Notes: generated by a model from the letters alone, not told the origin. A DNA stretch of 64,000 bases from an uncultured Oscillospiraceae bacterium (GCA_910587995.1 CAJUNS010000001.1:62001-126000); one strand, 5' to 3'. Positions 26,728 to 35,286 are shown, counted from the stretch's first letter. Made by a program: numbers and translations.

Positions 26728-27087
26728 TCAACTATAAGACGTGTCCGCGCGCGGTTCTTCCCCTGTTTGGCCCTCCTTTTTTCCCCTGGCCAGGGCCCCG
26801 CCCAGCTTTGCCACCGGGTCCCGGCTGATTTCACAGCCATGCTCCCGGCAGAAGGCGAAGAGCACCGGGCTGGCTCCCAGGCAGGCTCCATACCGCGCCC
26901 CGGACCGGGCCAGCCGCCTGCGCATCCCCAGCCCGGCCCGCACCTGCAAAAAGTAGCGCCCCTGCCACCGGCACAAAGCCGAGGGGGCTTTTGGGGCCAT
27001 GCGGTATATCTCCTCCACCGCCGAGCACAGGGCCGTGGGGCCGTCGAACCGGAACACCACCGGCTGCGGCGGCGTTTTCAGCCTCAT
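26728..27087 (-). CDS. MecA-like adaptor, C-terminal domain only (tentative)
   Basis: 119 residues. The central part resembles the C-terminal ClpC-binding domain of MecA: VVFRFDGPTALCSAVEEIY, then SALCRWQGRYFLQV matching the S-L-Y-x-G-x-Y-Y-L strand, and FCREHGCEISRDPVAKLG matching the EHG-x-I-x-x-D-A-x-x-x-L ending. The N-terminal substrate-recognition half of MecA (~100 residues) is absent, and an in-frame stop lies 33 bases upstream of the chosen start. GGGAGGGG precedes ATG 27087. A Lys/Gly/Glu tail extends beyond the domain. Either a natural short adaptor or a remnant. Family assignment is by motif similarity only. Confidence 0.55.
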   Translation of the reverse strand: MRLKTPPQPVVFRFDGPTALCSAVEEIYRMAPKAPSALCRWQGRYFLQVRAGLGMRRRLARSGARYGACLGASPVLFAFCREHGCEISRDPVAKLGGALARGKKEGQTGEEPRADTSYS

Positions 27088-27260
27088 CGCCAGCACCCCC
27101 TCCCATGCCTCTAGCTCATTTTATGCGGCTCCCGCCATCTTGTGCCTCCCGCCTCCGGCGGCGCACAGGCCGCGCGCTTTTTGGGGGCTGGGGAAGCGTT
27201 AAAAAGGCCCTCCGCCCGGCCAGCCGCGCGAAGAGCCCGCTCTTTTCAAGCTTATTTCCA

Positions 27261-27887
27261 TCACAGCGCCATGCAGCGCATCTCCAAATAGGGGTCCTCC
27301 GCCTTAAACACCGAGGTGCCCGCCACTAAAATGTCCGCCCCCGCCGCTTTGCATAGGGGCGCGGTGTCCAGGTTTACGCCTCCGTCAACCTCCACCTTCA
27401 CCCAAGGAAGACGCATTTTCAGCTCGATGACCTTGTGCAGAGGCTCCAGCAACATCTTCTGCCCTCCAAAGCCCGGCTCCACGGTCATAACTGTCACCTG
27501 CTCCAAGTCCTCTCCCCAAGAGCCAATGGCCGACACCGGGGTTTTGGGGCTTAGGGCCACTCCCGGCCGGGCCCCGCTGGCCTTGATGGCCGCGATAATC
27601 TCCTGGGGGGGCTCCCCGCATTCCGCGTGAAAGGTGATCCCGTCCGCCCCCGCCTTGCGGAATACGCTGATGTAAGGCAGCGGGTCTTCCATCATCAGGT
27701 GCACGTCAAAAAACAGGTCTGTCCGCCTCCGCAGAGCCTCCACCACCCCTGGCCCAATGCTCAGGTTGGGCACGAAGCGCCCGTCCATAATGTCTACATG
27801 GAGCATGTCCGCCCTCTTAATCCGCCGCAGCTCTCTGCCCAGTTCCGCAAAGTCCGCCGCCAGCAGGGATGGCGCTATATATACCAT
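27261..27887 (-). CDS. rpe: Ribulose-phosphate 3-epimerase
   Basis: Interconverts ribulose-5-phosphate and xylulose-5-phosphate in the pentose phosphate pathway. TIM-barrel of 208 residues with all metal/catalytic motifs: APSLLAADFAELG, LHVDIMDGRFVPNLSIG (His-Asp), FDVHLMMEDP (His), VMTVEPGFGGQKM, and VEVDGGVNLDT with the catalytic Asp. The ATG at 27887 follows AGGGGAGAGAG. An 18-base palindrome lies about 100 bases upstream. It stands alone, although the window's arabinose-releasing glycosidases would feed the same pentose phosphates. Confidence 0.95.
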   Translation of the reverse strand: MVYIAPSLLAADFAELGRELRRIKRADMLHVDIMDGRFVPNLSIGPGVVEALRRRTDLFFDVHLMMEDPLPYISVFRKAGADGITFHAECGEPPQEIIAAIKASGARPGVALSPKTPVSAIGSWGEDLEQVTVMTVEPGFGGQKMLLEPLHKVIELKMRLPWVKVEVDGGVNLDTAPLCKAAGADILVAGTSVFKAEDPYLEMRCMAL

Positions 27888-27989
27888 GTCTCTCTCCCCT
27901 TCCTTCCACATGTGGACCCGGCTTATTTCCGGCCCTGTGTACTGGCTTCTCGTTTCCCCTTTTTTCCCCTTCTTTTTCCATGGTTTTCC

Positions 27990-28007
27990 TATACTATATA
28001 TAGTATA
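27990..28007. promoter_or_regulatory. Perfect 18-base palindrome upstream of rpe
   Basis: TATACTATATATAGTATA, located about 100 bases before the rpe start. On the minus strand it contains -10-like TATACT and TATAGT hexamers but no good -35. It may be a promoter core overlapped by a dimeric repressor operator. Confidence 0.45.
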
Positions 28008-28062
28008 CGCGTTTTCGCTCTTTTTCGGGCCTTCGGGCTCTTGTTTTTTTGAAGTAAGCTAT

Positions 28063-28588
28063 GGCTTAAGGAACTTTCTGAAGAAAGTTCCTTAAGAATC
28101 CTCAAAGACTTTTCCTTCGTTGCGCTGTGCGGTATGCTTTTGGCTGAGTGCTCGTTTGGGGCTCCTTGTTTGTCTGCCTTCTAGGCTGGGTGCAAATCGG
28201 CTTAAGGAGCTTTCTGAAAGAAAGTTCCTTAAGAATCCTCAAAGACATTTCCTTCGTTGCACTGTGCGGTATGCTTTTGGCTGAGTGCTCGTTTGGGGCT
28301 CCTTGTTTGTCTGCCTTCTAGGCTGGGTGCAAATCGGCTTAAGGAGCTTTCTGAAAGAAAGTTCCTTAAGAATCCTCAAAGACATTTCCTTCGTTGCACT
28401 GTGCGGTATGCTTTTGGCTGAGTGCTCGTTTGGGGGCTCCTTGTTTGTCTGCCTTCTAGGCTGGGTGCAAATCGGCTTAAAGAGCTTTCTGAAGAAAGTT
28501 CCTTAAGAATCCTCAAAGACCTTTCCTTCGTTGCGCTGTGTGGTATGCTCTTGGCTGAGTGCTCGTTTGGGGGCTTCTTGTTTGTTTA
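28063..28588. repeat. Tandem array of four 136-138-bp units, each with a strong hairpin
   Basis: Units begin at 28063, 28199, 28336 and 28474; the last is cut short by the end of the permease gene at 28586. Each opens with a hairpin of 15-base arms (CTTAAGGAACTTTCT and complement, two- to three-base loop). Then come AATCCTCAAAGAC, CCTTCGTTGC, GGTATGC, GCTGAGTGCTCGTTTGGGG and GCTGGGTGCAAATCGG. Copies 2 and 3 are almost identical; 1 and 4 carry a few changes. The hairpin matches the design of the single element at 5906-5937. No protein is encoded. Recent duplication or unequal crossing-over is the likely origin. Confidence 0.88.
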
Positions 28589-29515
28589 GCCGCAGAGCAG
28601 CTGGGAGATTACCGTCATCACTGGAATAGTCAAAATAGAGAGCACCGTGGACACTGCCACCAGCTTGGAGGCCAGCTCCGAGTCCCGCTTGAACTGCACC
28701 GCGAACAGCACCGAGTTGGCCGCCACCGGCGCCGAGGCCTGAATCATGTTGCTTAAAAACAAGTCCTCCCTGGGCCGCAGAAGCAGGAGCATCAGCAGAA
28801 ACACCCCTGGGCACAGCAGCAGCCGCAAAAAAGACGCCTTGTACACGCTGAAGTCGGAGATAAACGAATGCAGGTCTACCTTCGCAATGTAGCTGCCCAC
28901 CACCAGCATAGCCAGGGGTGTGTTCAGGTCCGCCAGATAGCCTACCGGCTCGGCCAGAATCCCGGGCAGTTCCAGCCGGAGGAAGTAGAGGGGCAGGCCG
29001 AAGAGCAGGCCCACAATCCCTGGGTTCAGCAAAATGGTCTTTAGGTTCAGCTTGGCCCCGCCGCTCATCATACTGTAGCCATAGGTCCAGCAGAGGATGT
29101 TGAACACCACCACGCCAAAGGAGGCGTAAATCACCCCCGCGTCCCCCACAATGCCCTGCACCAGGGGGATGCCCATAAACCCGGTGTTGCTGAACAGCAC
29201 GGAGAAACGCAGCACCTTCTGCCGCTCCGGCGGCTCCTTGCGAAAGGCCAGCAGGCTGATTCCCAGGGCCGCCGCCATCCACAAAGCGGGCAGGGCCATG
29301 GCCATCAGCAGCTCATAGGCCCCCAGTGTGCCCGTGTTGCCCAAAAAGGAGTTGACGATGACGCAGGGCGTAACCAGCTTGATCAGCAGGGTGGTCACTT
29401 CGGAAGCCCCCCGCTCGGTGAAAATGCCCCGCTTGGTGACAAAGTAGCCCACCACAATCAGGAGCATGATCACCGCGACTTTCCCAACAACGGTTCCCAC
29501 GGCCTCCACTGCCAT
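28586..29515 (-). CDS. AEC (auxin efflux carrier) family permease
   Basis: About 309 residues with ten predicted membrane spans in the two five-helix halves typical of AEC/BART transporters. Features include LLIVVGYFVTKRG, LVTPCVIVNSFLG, NTGFMGIPLVQGIVG (the conserved N-x-G-F-x-G-x-P motif of helix 4) and a second half with ASAPVAANSVLFAVQF. Substrate unknown; relatives move malate, other organic acids or unknown metabolites. ATG 29515 overlaps the stop of the small upstream membrane protein; a GTG at 29518 is also possible. Its stop codon lies inside the last unit of the tandem repeat array. Confidence 0.88.
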   Translation of the reverse strand: MAVEAVGTVVGKVAVIMLLIVVGYFVTKRGIFTERGASEVTTLLIKLVTPCVIVNSFLGNTGTLGAYELLMAMALPALWMAAALGISLLAFRKEPPERQKVLRFSVLFSNTGFMGIPLVQGIVGDAGVIYASFGVVVFNILCWTYGYSMMSGGAKLNLKTILLNPGIVGLLFGLPLYFLRLELPGILAEPVGYLADLNTPLAMLVVGSYIAKVDLHSFISDFSVYKASFLRLLLCPGVFLLMLLLLRPREDLFLSNMIQASAPVAANSVLFAVQFKRDSELASKLVAVSTVLSILTIPVMTVISQLLCG

Positions 29516-29811
29516 CACTCCTCTTTATCCTTCGAGGCGGCCTCCGCGGACTTTTTCCGGTACTCCTTTACAAAGGCCCACACCAGCACCGCCAAGGCCC
29601 CGCCGGTCAGGCACTTTAAGGCTATGCCCCAGCCGCCGCTGAACAGGTCCACCGCCGGCAGCAGCGCGTCGGCCACCCACCAGCAGCCCAGCACCAAAAA
29701 GAAAGCTCCGGCAAAAATGAAAATCTTATTCTCCTTGGACATGGAGAACATTAGAATGAGCCCCACGGCAAACCACAGGGCCGCGTAAAAAAACGGCATA
29801 AATTGTTCCAT
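29515..29811 (-). CDS. Small membrane protein coupled to the AEC permease
   Basis: 98 residues with three hydrophobic spans (FMPFFYAALWFAVGLILMFS, IFIFAGAFFLVLGCWWVADALL, IALKCLTGGALAVLVWAFV) and a charged Lys/Glu-rich C-terminal tail. No recognised family. The ATG at 29811 follows GGGGCGGAG. The open frame extends upstream to 30066, but that part is not supported. Its stop overlaps the permease start, so the two are probably translated together. Confidence 0.7.
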   Translation of the reverse strand: MEQFMPFFYAALWFAVGLILMFSMSKENKIFIFAGAFFLVLGCWWVADALLPAVDLFSGGWGIALKCLTGGALAVLVWAFVKEYRKKSAEAASKDKEE

Positions 29812-30005
29812 GCTCCGCCCCCCTTTTCTTCCTGTATTATAGCCTCTCCCGCGGGCAAATACAAGCCCAGGCTGGAATGAAACGGAAATAAAGGCAAAGC
29901 GCATAAGGTTTTTTGGGCGGCTGGCGGCAAGCTTTGTCAGTTTCGGCTGGGAAAGCCGGAAAGCCCCCGCCTCTGGGCGGAAAAACAGGAGGAGCCGCAG
30001 GGCAT

Positions 30006-30034
30006 GAAAAAAACGGGGCAAAAGCCCCGCTTTT
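30006..30034 (-). terminator. Terminator after the 3D/G5 protein gene
   Basis: Minus strand: AGCGGGGC, loop TTTT, GCCCCGTTTTTTT. Strong GC stem followed by seven T, 40 bases after the stop at 30076. Confidence 0.88.
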
Positions 30035-30075
30035 CGGAAGAACTTGCGCGCACCCCCGCGGTACAAGTTCTATAT

Positions 30076-31641
30076 TTATGGCAGCAGATAGAGCACCATC
30101 TCCCGCCGGCCAATGATGCTGCATTCCTCCAAGGTGTCGTAACACAGGTCCGCGATGATGTCTCCCGCCATGCAGGCCCCGCCGGTGTCCCCGGCCACGC
30201 CGTACCCATATACCACGCTTCCGTCCGGCGAGGTTACATACATACGGGTGCCATAGGGAATCACATCCGGGTCCACCGCAATGACACCCCGTTCCGCGGT
30301 CAGCCCCACAGAGGTGGTGCCGCCGGGGATGCAGTAGGCGGTGCAGGTCCCCTCCATCATTTTGGCGTAGGAGACCTCTTGGCCCCAGGCGTCCGTAAAG
30401 GTGCCCACGCCTTCGTCAAAGCTGAAATCAAAGTTAGGCTTCCCGCCGGAGCTTCCCCCGCCCGAGCCGCTGGAGCCGCCGCTTCCAGAGGAATTGCCGC
30501 CAAAGCGGTGGCTGGTCAGGCTGCTGTCGCCCTTGTCGCCAATGACCTCCGCGTCCGCGTCAAAATCCAGCTGGGGCAGCTTGCCCGCGCCTGCCGCGCC
30601 GCTCCCCGTGCCCTGAACGATGATCTCATCCACAGGCTCTCGGGTAACCTCCTCGGAGACCAGCTTGCGGCTTTCCAGCTTTTCTTCCACATAAACCGCC
30701 TGGTATGTATAGGTTTTTTCCCCCTTAAGCCCAGCGGTCAGGGTGTTTTTCTCCCCCCGCTTCAGGTCCTTCGAGTAGGTGGTCTTGGTGCCGTAGTCCA
30801 GGGCCTCGGTCTCGGTCTCCTCCTTCACGCGCACCCGGGTCACGGTGATTTCCATGCCCTCCACAGGCCGGGCGGTGCGGCGCACGTTAAGGCGGTCGTG
30901 CTCGCCCAGGCCCACGCCGCACTGTTCCAGAGCATCCTCTACCGTGGCGGCGGAAACCGGGTATTCCTTGGTCCCGCTTTTGGTGGTCACTTGAATGCGC
31001 ACCGCCCGCAGCACCTCAATCTCCATCCCGTCCGTCAAGGGCTGGTCCAGGCTGTAGTTGCAGCATTCGTCCTTGGCCAGCTTAACTCCCGCCTCTTTCA
31101 AGGCCTCCGACACATCGCCGCCCAGTATTTCCAGAGTCTGGGTCTTCCCGTTGGCCGTAAGCCGCACGGTATTCAGGCGGCTGATCTCCACGGTCAGGGC
31201 CGCCCCAATCACGGTCTCCGGGCTGGGGGCAATCTGGTCTCCGGCCTCCACGGACACCCCATTGGCGGCCAGGGCCTCTCCAATGGTGTCGCCCTTATAG
31301 GCGGTCAGTTGGGTGGTCTCTCCAGCCTGGCGCAGGTAAAGGTCCACGCCCCGGCGCAGGGTGATGGTGCTGGTATTCCAATCGGCCAGGGCCTCGTCCA
31401 AAGCGCCCAGGGGGGCCAAGCCCAGGCCCTCCGCCTTCTTCAAAATCGCGTCCACATCCCGCCGGCCGGTCCGCACCGAGTAACTCTGTCCGCCATCCAC
31501 CACCCGGGCCCGCACCCCAGCGGCCAGCGAGGCCGCTGCCATGGCCGTAAACAGCAAAAACAGCGCCGCGCCCGCCGCTATCAGCAAAATCATGAGCTTC
31601 TGCCGGTTCCGGGGCCTTCCATATTGATTCCAAGCGCGCAC
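30076..31641 (-). CDS. YabE-like cell-wall protein: DUF348 repeats, G5 and 3D domains
   Basis: 521 residues with one N-terminal membrane span (LMILLIAAGAALFLLFTAMA), so probably anchored or secreted. Three DUF348 ubiquitin-like modules lie at about 85-250 (LTAYKGDTIGEALAANGV, LEILGGDVSEALKEAGV, YPVSAATVEDALEQCGV). A G5 domain follows (ALDYGTKTTYSKDLKRGEKNT), then a Gly/Ser-rich linker and a C-terminal 3D domain with the three Asp hallmark (IAVDPDVIPYGTRMYV, GYGVAGDTGGACMAGDIIAD). 3D/G5 proteins are related to resuscitation-promoting and lytic transglycosylase-type (MltA) folds. GTG start at 31641 behind AAGGAG. Confidence 0.9.
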   Translation of the reverse strand: MRAWNQYGRPRNRQKLMILLIAAGAALFLLFTAMAAASLAAGVRARVVDGGQSYSVRTGRRDVDAILKKAEGLGLAPLGALDEALADWNTSTITLRRGVDLYLRQAGETTQLTAYKGDTIGEALAANGVSVEAGDQIAPSPETVIGAALTVEISRLNTVRLTANGKTQTLEILGGDVSEALKEAGVKLAKDECCNYSLDQPLTDGMEIEVLRAVRIQVTTKSGTKEYPVSAATVEDALEQCGVGLGEHDRLNVRRTARPVEGMEITVTRVRVKEETETEALDYGTKTTYSKDLKRGEKNTLTAGLKGEKTYTYQAVYVEEKLESRKLVSEEVTREPVDEIIVQGTGSGAAGAGKLPQLDFDADAEVIGDKGDSSLTSHRFGGNSSGSGGSSGSGGGSSGGKPNFDFSFDEGVGTFTDAWGQEVSYAKMMEGTCTAYCIPGGTTSVGLTAERGVIAVDPDVIPYGTRMYVTSPDGSVVYGYGVAGDTGGACMAGDIIADLCYDTLEECSIIGRREMVLYLLP

Positions 31642-31724
31642 AAAAACGCTCCTTTCCTTTGAGGGGTCTTGGTAACAGTATACTCAAAAGCGGGGGAGAA
31701 GTCAAGGCGGGAAGAATTGGGGGC

Positions 31725-31806
31725 GTGTCCCAACCGCAGAGATAGTCACCTATGTTCTCCCCGCCCCACAGGCGGGGGAACACGAAAAGGTCTCCGAAAC
31801 GGTCGC
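31725..31806 (+). repeat. 81-bp palindromic dispersed repeat, copy 3 (degenerate)
   Basis: Left end GTGTCC intact. The right end is changed to GGTCGC, and the core hairpin carries several substitutions (TATGTTCTCCCCGCC against GGCGGGGGAACACG). The most diverged of the five copies. It lies about 85 bases upstream of the GTG start of the YabE-like gene, so it may overlap its promoter. Confidence 0.75.
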
Positions 31807-31874
31807 TCCCAGAATTGGGGCTGTGGGTCTTATCGTTCACGCAGTTTAAAAGAGGTGATACCTCTTTCGAACCT

Positions 31875-31933
31875 GGCGGCGCGGGCGTGCCCGCGCCGCC
31901 CTGCTTGAAAATCAGGAAATACCGGTTTTCAAG
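31875..31933. repeat. Two adjacent hairpins at the 3' end of the GH127 gene
   Basis: GGCGGCGCGGGC and its perfect complement around a GT loop (31875-31900), immediately followed by the second copy of the CTTGAAAA...CCGGTTTTCAAG element (31904-31933). The first could work as a strong transcription or decay barrier for the minus-strand glycosidase operon that ends at 31943. Confidence 0.65.
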
Positions 31934-31942
31934 TGCGTTTAA

Positions 31943-33982
31943 CTAGCAGACCCGTACCCAGACCCGCATCTCTCCCGGGCCCCGGTTGGCCCAGGCATAG
32001 TAGGGCACAAACTTTAAGTCCGCCGGGGTTTCCTCCGGCCTTGCGTAGACTGTGTATAGGGGCGCGCCTGGCTCCGGCGGCTTTTGGCAAAAGCCGGGAA
32101 GGGTAATGGCCCTCATCTCCCGCCCGCCAATGGCAATGGGCTCCCGCTTGCCTTCCCCGAGCTTCGCGGCGTCCACCCGCAGAAGATGCAAGCCGCCCCC
32201 ATTGTCCGCCTGCTCCAGGCAGTAGCACAGGGGCCCGCAGGTTACTGCCGCCAGCCCCAGGTTTTCCCGCACCAGGGGGCTGGCGCCATTCAGCCGGACC
32301 TCCATAGGGAAGTCCATCTGGATCTGGTCTCCCGTCCGCCACAGGCCGGTAAAATAGACGTATCCGTCTTTCTCCGTCCGCTCCGCGTGGGCCGGGGCGG
32401 TGAAAACCGGCGTTTCACACCAGCCGGGCTTGCGGAATGCCAGCGTATATTTGGCGGGCGCATCCGTCTCAACCTTCATTTTCGCTCCGCCCGTCCAGGG
32501 CAGGCCGCTTTCCACGGTCAGGCTCAGGCCCTGGCGGGTGGTCAGCCCGCCGCCTATGTAAAGATGCGTGAACAGGGTGGTCTCGTTTTCCGTAAAGGCA
32601 TAGGCCCCCACCGAGCTTACGGTCCGGGCGATGTTGGGCGGGCAGCAGGCGCAGCCAAACCACTTCTGCCGCACCGGCTCCACATGGCGCAGCCGCTCGT
32701 CGGCCTTGCAGGCGGCGGGGTTCACCTCCAGGGGATTCACATAGAAAAAGCTCTTCCCGTCCAGGGCCATGCCCGCCAGCACCGTGTTGTAGAGGGCCAG
32801 CTCCATTACGTCCGCATATTGGGCCTTTGGCTGGATTTCCAGCATCCGCCGGGCAAAAAACGCCAGGGCAATGGCCGCGCAGGTCTCGGAGTAGGCCGCG
32901 TCGTTGGGCAGGTCGAAGGGGTAAGAGAAGGCCTCGCCGTGCACCGTGCCTCCTACGCCGCCGGTGATGTACAGCTTTTCTTTGACGATGCTGTTCCACA
33001 GCCGCTGGCAGGCGGCAAAGAGCGCCTCGTCCCCGGTCAGCCTGGCCACATCCGCCATGCCCGAGTAGAGGTAGCCCGCCCGCACCGCGTGGCCCACGGC
33101 CTCCTCCTGCTCCCGCACGGGCTTGTGGGCCTGATAATAGGCATAGCGCTCCTGGCCCCCGGTAGGCGCGGGCTTGCCCTCATATGCAGCCCGCTCCTTG
33201 TCCTCTTGCAAAAAGTAGTTGGGGGCCGTGCCCCGCTGGTCCAGGAAAAACTGGCTCAGCCTCCGGTAGCGCTCCTCGCCGGTGGCCTCATACAGCCTAG
33301 CCAGGGCCATTTCCGCAATCTCATGCCCGGGGTAGCCCTTGCGTTTCTCCGGCTCCGGGCCGAAGCGGGCGTCCACACAATCGGCAAACCGGCAGGCGGC
33401 GCGGAGCAGCTTATCCTTACCCGTGGCCTCATAGTAGGCCACGGCTCCCTCTACCAGATGGCCCAGGCAGTACAGCTCGTGGTGGTCCTTCAAGTTGGTA
33501 AAGGCCCGGTCCATGCCGTTGAGGATGTAATAGGTGTCCAAATAGCCGCTGTCGTGCTGGGCGGCGCAGATGGCCTCCACAGCCTCCTCCACTGTTGCCT
33601 CCAGCCGGGGGTCCGGGTGGTTGGCCAAAGAATAGGCCGCCGCCTCCACCCACTTGTAAAAGTCCGAGTCCTGGAACACAAAGCCATAAAACCGGTCCGG
33701 TTCCAAATGGGCCGGGTCCGGGGGCAGAGTCTCAAAGCCCCGGAAGCTGTAGCTGGGCTCCGCAAAGGCGGGGTTCTTCCGCTTCCGCTCCATCAGCCGG
33801 GCCGCCGCCCGGAAATTGTGCATGCAGTAGCTGGGGGCCGCGCCCTCCACCCGGTCGTTGAGAGCCTCCCACTGGTAGGGGATGACCTCCCGCCGGACGG
33901 TCTCCTGGGCGGCGTGCCAGAAGCCATCGGTAATCTTCACGTTTTTTAGGTTCAGCGGCCTGCTGAATTCTTCTTTTTTCAT
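31943..33982 (-). CDS. GH127 family glycoside hydrolase (beta-L-arabinofuranosidase-like)
   Basis: 679 residues, DUF1680/GH127 fold with an (alpha/alpha)6 barrel. Residues matching the zinc/cysteine catalytic site of the bifidobacterial enzyme HypBA1 are present: Glu350 (TVHGEAF), Glu366-x-Cys368 (AYSETCAAIA) and Cys444-x-Cys446-Cys447 (WFGCACCPPN); Cys446 is the presumed nucleophile. Known members release beta-L-arabinofuranose from hydroxyproline-linked arabino-oligosaccharides. There is no signal peptide, so it acts in the cytoplasm on imported sugars. GAGGTGA precedes the ATG. It starts two bases after the GH27 stop, in one operon with GH27, DUF6171 and GH51. Confidence 0.92.
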   Translation of the reverse strand: MKKEEFSRPLNLKNVKITDGFWHAAQETVRREVIPYQWEALNDRVEGAAPSYCMHNFRAAARLMERKRKNPAFAEPSYSFRGFETLPPDPAHLEPDRFYGFVFQDSDFYKWVEAAAYSLANHPDPRLEATVEEAVEAICAAQHDSGYLDTYYILNGMDRAFTNLKDHHELYCLGHLVEGAVAYYEATGKDKLLRAACRFADCVDARFGPEPEKRKGYPGHEIAEMALARLYEATGEERYRRLSQFFLDQRGTAPNYFLQEDKERAAYEGKPAPTGGQERYAYYQAHKPVREQEEAVGHAVRAGYLYSGMADVARLTGDEALFAACQRLWNSIVKEKLYITGGVGGTVHGEAFSYPFDLPNDAAYSETCAAIALAFFARRMLEIQPKAQYADVMELALYNTVLAGMALDGKSFFYVNPLEVNPAACKADERLRHVEPVRQKWFGCACCPPNIARTVSSVGAYAFTENETTLFTHLYIGGGLTTRQGLSLTVESGLPWTGGAKMKVETDAPAKYTLAFRKPGWCETPVFTAPAHAERTEKDGYVYFTGLWRTGDQIQMDFPMEVRLNGASPLVRENLGLAAVTCGPLCYCLEQADNGGGLHLLRVDAAKLGEGKREPIAIGGREMRAITLPGFCQKPPEPGAPLYTVYARPEETPADLKFVPYYAWANRGPGEMRVWVRVC

Positions 33983-33984
33983 GG

Positions 33985-35286
33985 TTATTTCACCTCATAT
34001 ACCACGCAGCCATGGGGCGGCACGGGGGCGCTGAGCCGTCCGGCCTCTATGCTGGCGGGCGATTTGGTCCACAGTTCCCGGCCTTTGGTAACGCCGGGGA
34101 AGATTTCGGTTAAGTCCAGGCAAAGCTCCTGGGCCTCTTCCGCCAGATTAAAAAGCGCCGCGTACCGCTGGCCGGTCTTGTCATTTTCAGCTGTCCACAG
34201 CGCCTGGTTCCCGGTTCTCTCCCGCTGGCTGGGCCTGCACGCCGGGGGCAGCATGGCCAGCACCGCCCGGTTGGTCAGCAGGGCCAAGGTCGCCTGGTCC
34301 AGCTTGGTCAGCTCCGCGCCCAGCATCAGGGGGGAGCCGAACAGGCACCACAGGGTCATCATGGTCCGCTGCTCGTCCGGCGTAAGGCGGCTGTCCCATT
34401 CCCCCTTGCCAAAACCGCCGCCCAGCTTCCCCAGGGGCAGCATGTCGCAGTCCGGGTAGCAGCCGGGGGCAATGTGGTCCTGCCAAATTTCGCACCGGGG
34501 AAACATGGCCTTAAGCAGGGCCCAGTCGTCCCAAAGGTCGTCGGTGATGCGCCACATATTGGCGTACTTTTTATAGTGCCAGGCTTTTTGAATGATGGCC
34601 GGACCCGGGGACAGAGACAGCACCATGGGCCGCCCGGCTTTCTGGATGGCCCGGTGGAGCATCTCGATCTCGTGCTTTCGCTCATAGCCCTTTTCGCTGT
34701 GGTCCACCAGATTGTCCGTGTTGCAGATATCGTCGCATTTGATAAAGTCCACGCCCCAGTCCGCGTACAGCTGGATGATGGAATCGTAATAGGCCTGTCC
34801 CTCCGGGCAGTTCCGCACGCCATACATATCCGGGTTCCAGCGGCAGACCGAGTTGGGCTCGGCCACATGGTCCGCCGTGGTGTGGGTATGCAAAATCTTT
34901 GTGTGGCTATGGGCCGCCTGCCGGGGGATGCCCCGCATGATGTGGATGCCGAATTTCAGCCCCAGGCTGTGAATGTACTCCGCCAGGGGCTGGAAGCCAG
35001 CGCCCCCAGCCGAGGAGGGAAAGCGCTCCGGGTCTGGCAGCAGGCGGGAGTATGGGTCCATCTCCACCGGGGCGAAGGGGATGTACTGGTACTGGTCCCG
35101 CATGGACCCGGCCCCGTGGGCGTACCACTCAATGTCAATGACCACATACTCCCAGCCAAAGGGCAGCAGCTTCTCCGCCAGAACCTGGGCATTGGCCCGC
35201 ACCTGGGCCTCGTTAACCGTGGTGTCGTAATAGTCGTAGCTGTTCCACCCCATAGGCGGGGTGGGCGCGAAGTGGTTTTTGTTCAT
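33985..35286 (-). CDS. GH27 family glycoside hydrolase (alpha-galactosidase or beta-L-arabinopyranosidase)
   Basis: 433 residues, family signature TPPMGWNSYDYYDTTVNE near the N-terminus, nucleophile region DFIKCDD (Asp185), and general acid region MWRITDDLWDDW (about 249-254). The C-terminal beta-sandwich ends in APVPPHGCVVYEVK. Retaining clan D enzyme; GH27 contains alpha-galactosidases and also beta-L-arabinopyranosidases. Given the neighbouring arabinosidases either is possible. No signal peptide. ATG 35286 has AAGGAGGG upstream and overlaps the DUF6171 stop; the upstream open frame belongs to another reading frame of that gene. Confidence 0.9.
   Translation of the reverse strand: MNKNHFAPTPPMGWNSYDYYDTTVNEAQVRANAQVLAEKLLPFGWEYVVIDIEWYAHGAGSMRDQYQYIPFAPVEMDPYSRLLPDPERFPSSAGGAGFQPLAEYIHSLGLKFGIHIMRGIPRQAAHSHTKILHTHTTADHVAEPNSVCRWNPDMYGVRNCPEGQAYYDSIIQLYADWGVDFIKCDDICNTDNLVDHSEKGYERKHEIEMLHRAIQKAGRPMVLSLSPGPAIIQKAWHYKKYANMWRITDDLWDDWALLKAMFPRCEIWQDHIAPGCYPDCDMLPLGKLGGGFGKGEWDSRLTPDEQRTMMTLWCLFGSPLMLGAELTKLDQATLALLTNRAVLAMLPPACRPSQRERTGNQALWTAENDKTGQRYAALFNLAEEAQELCLDLTEIFPGVTKGRELWTKSPASIEAGRLSAPVPPHGCVVYEVK

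Noticed and set aside
28063-28588. CRISPR array
   Set aside because: Units are 136-138 bases and nearly identical over the whole length, with no unique spacers of 30-40 bases and no cas genes nearby.
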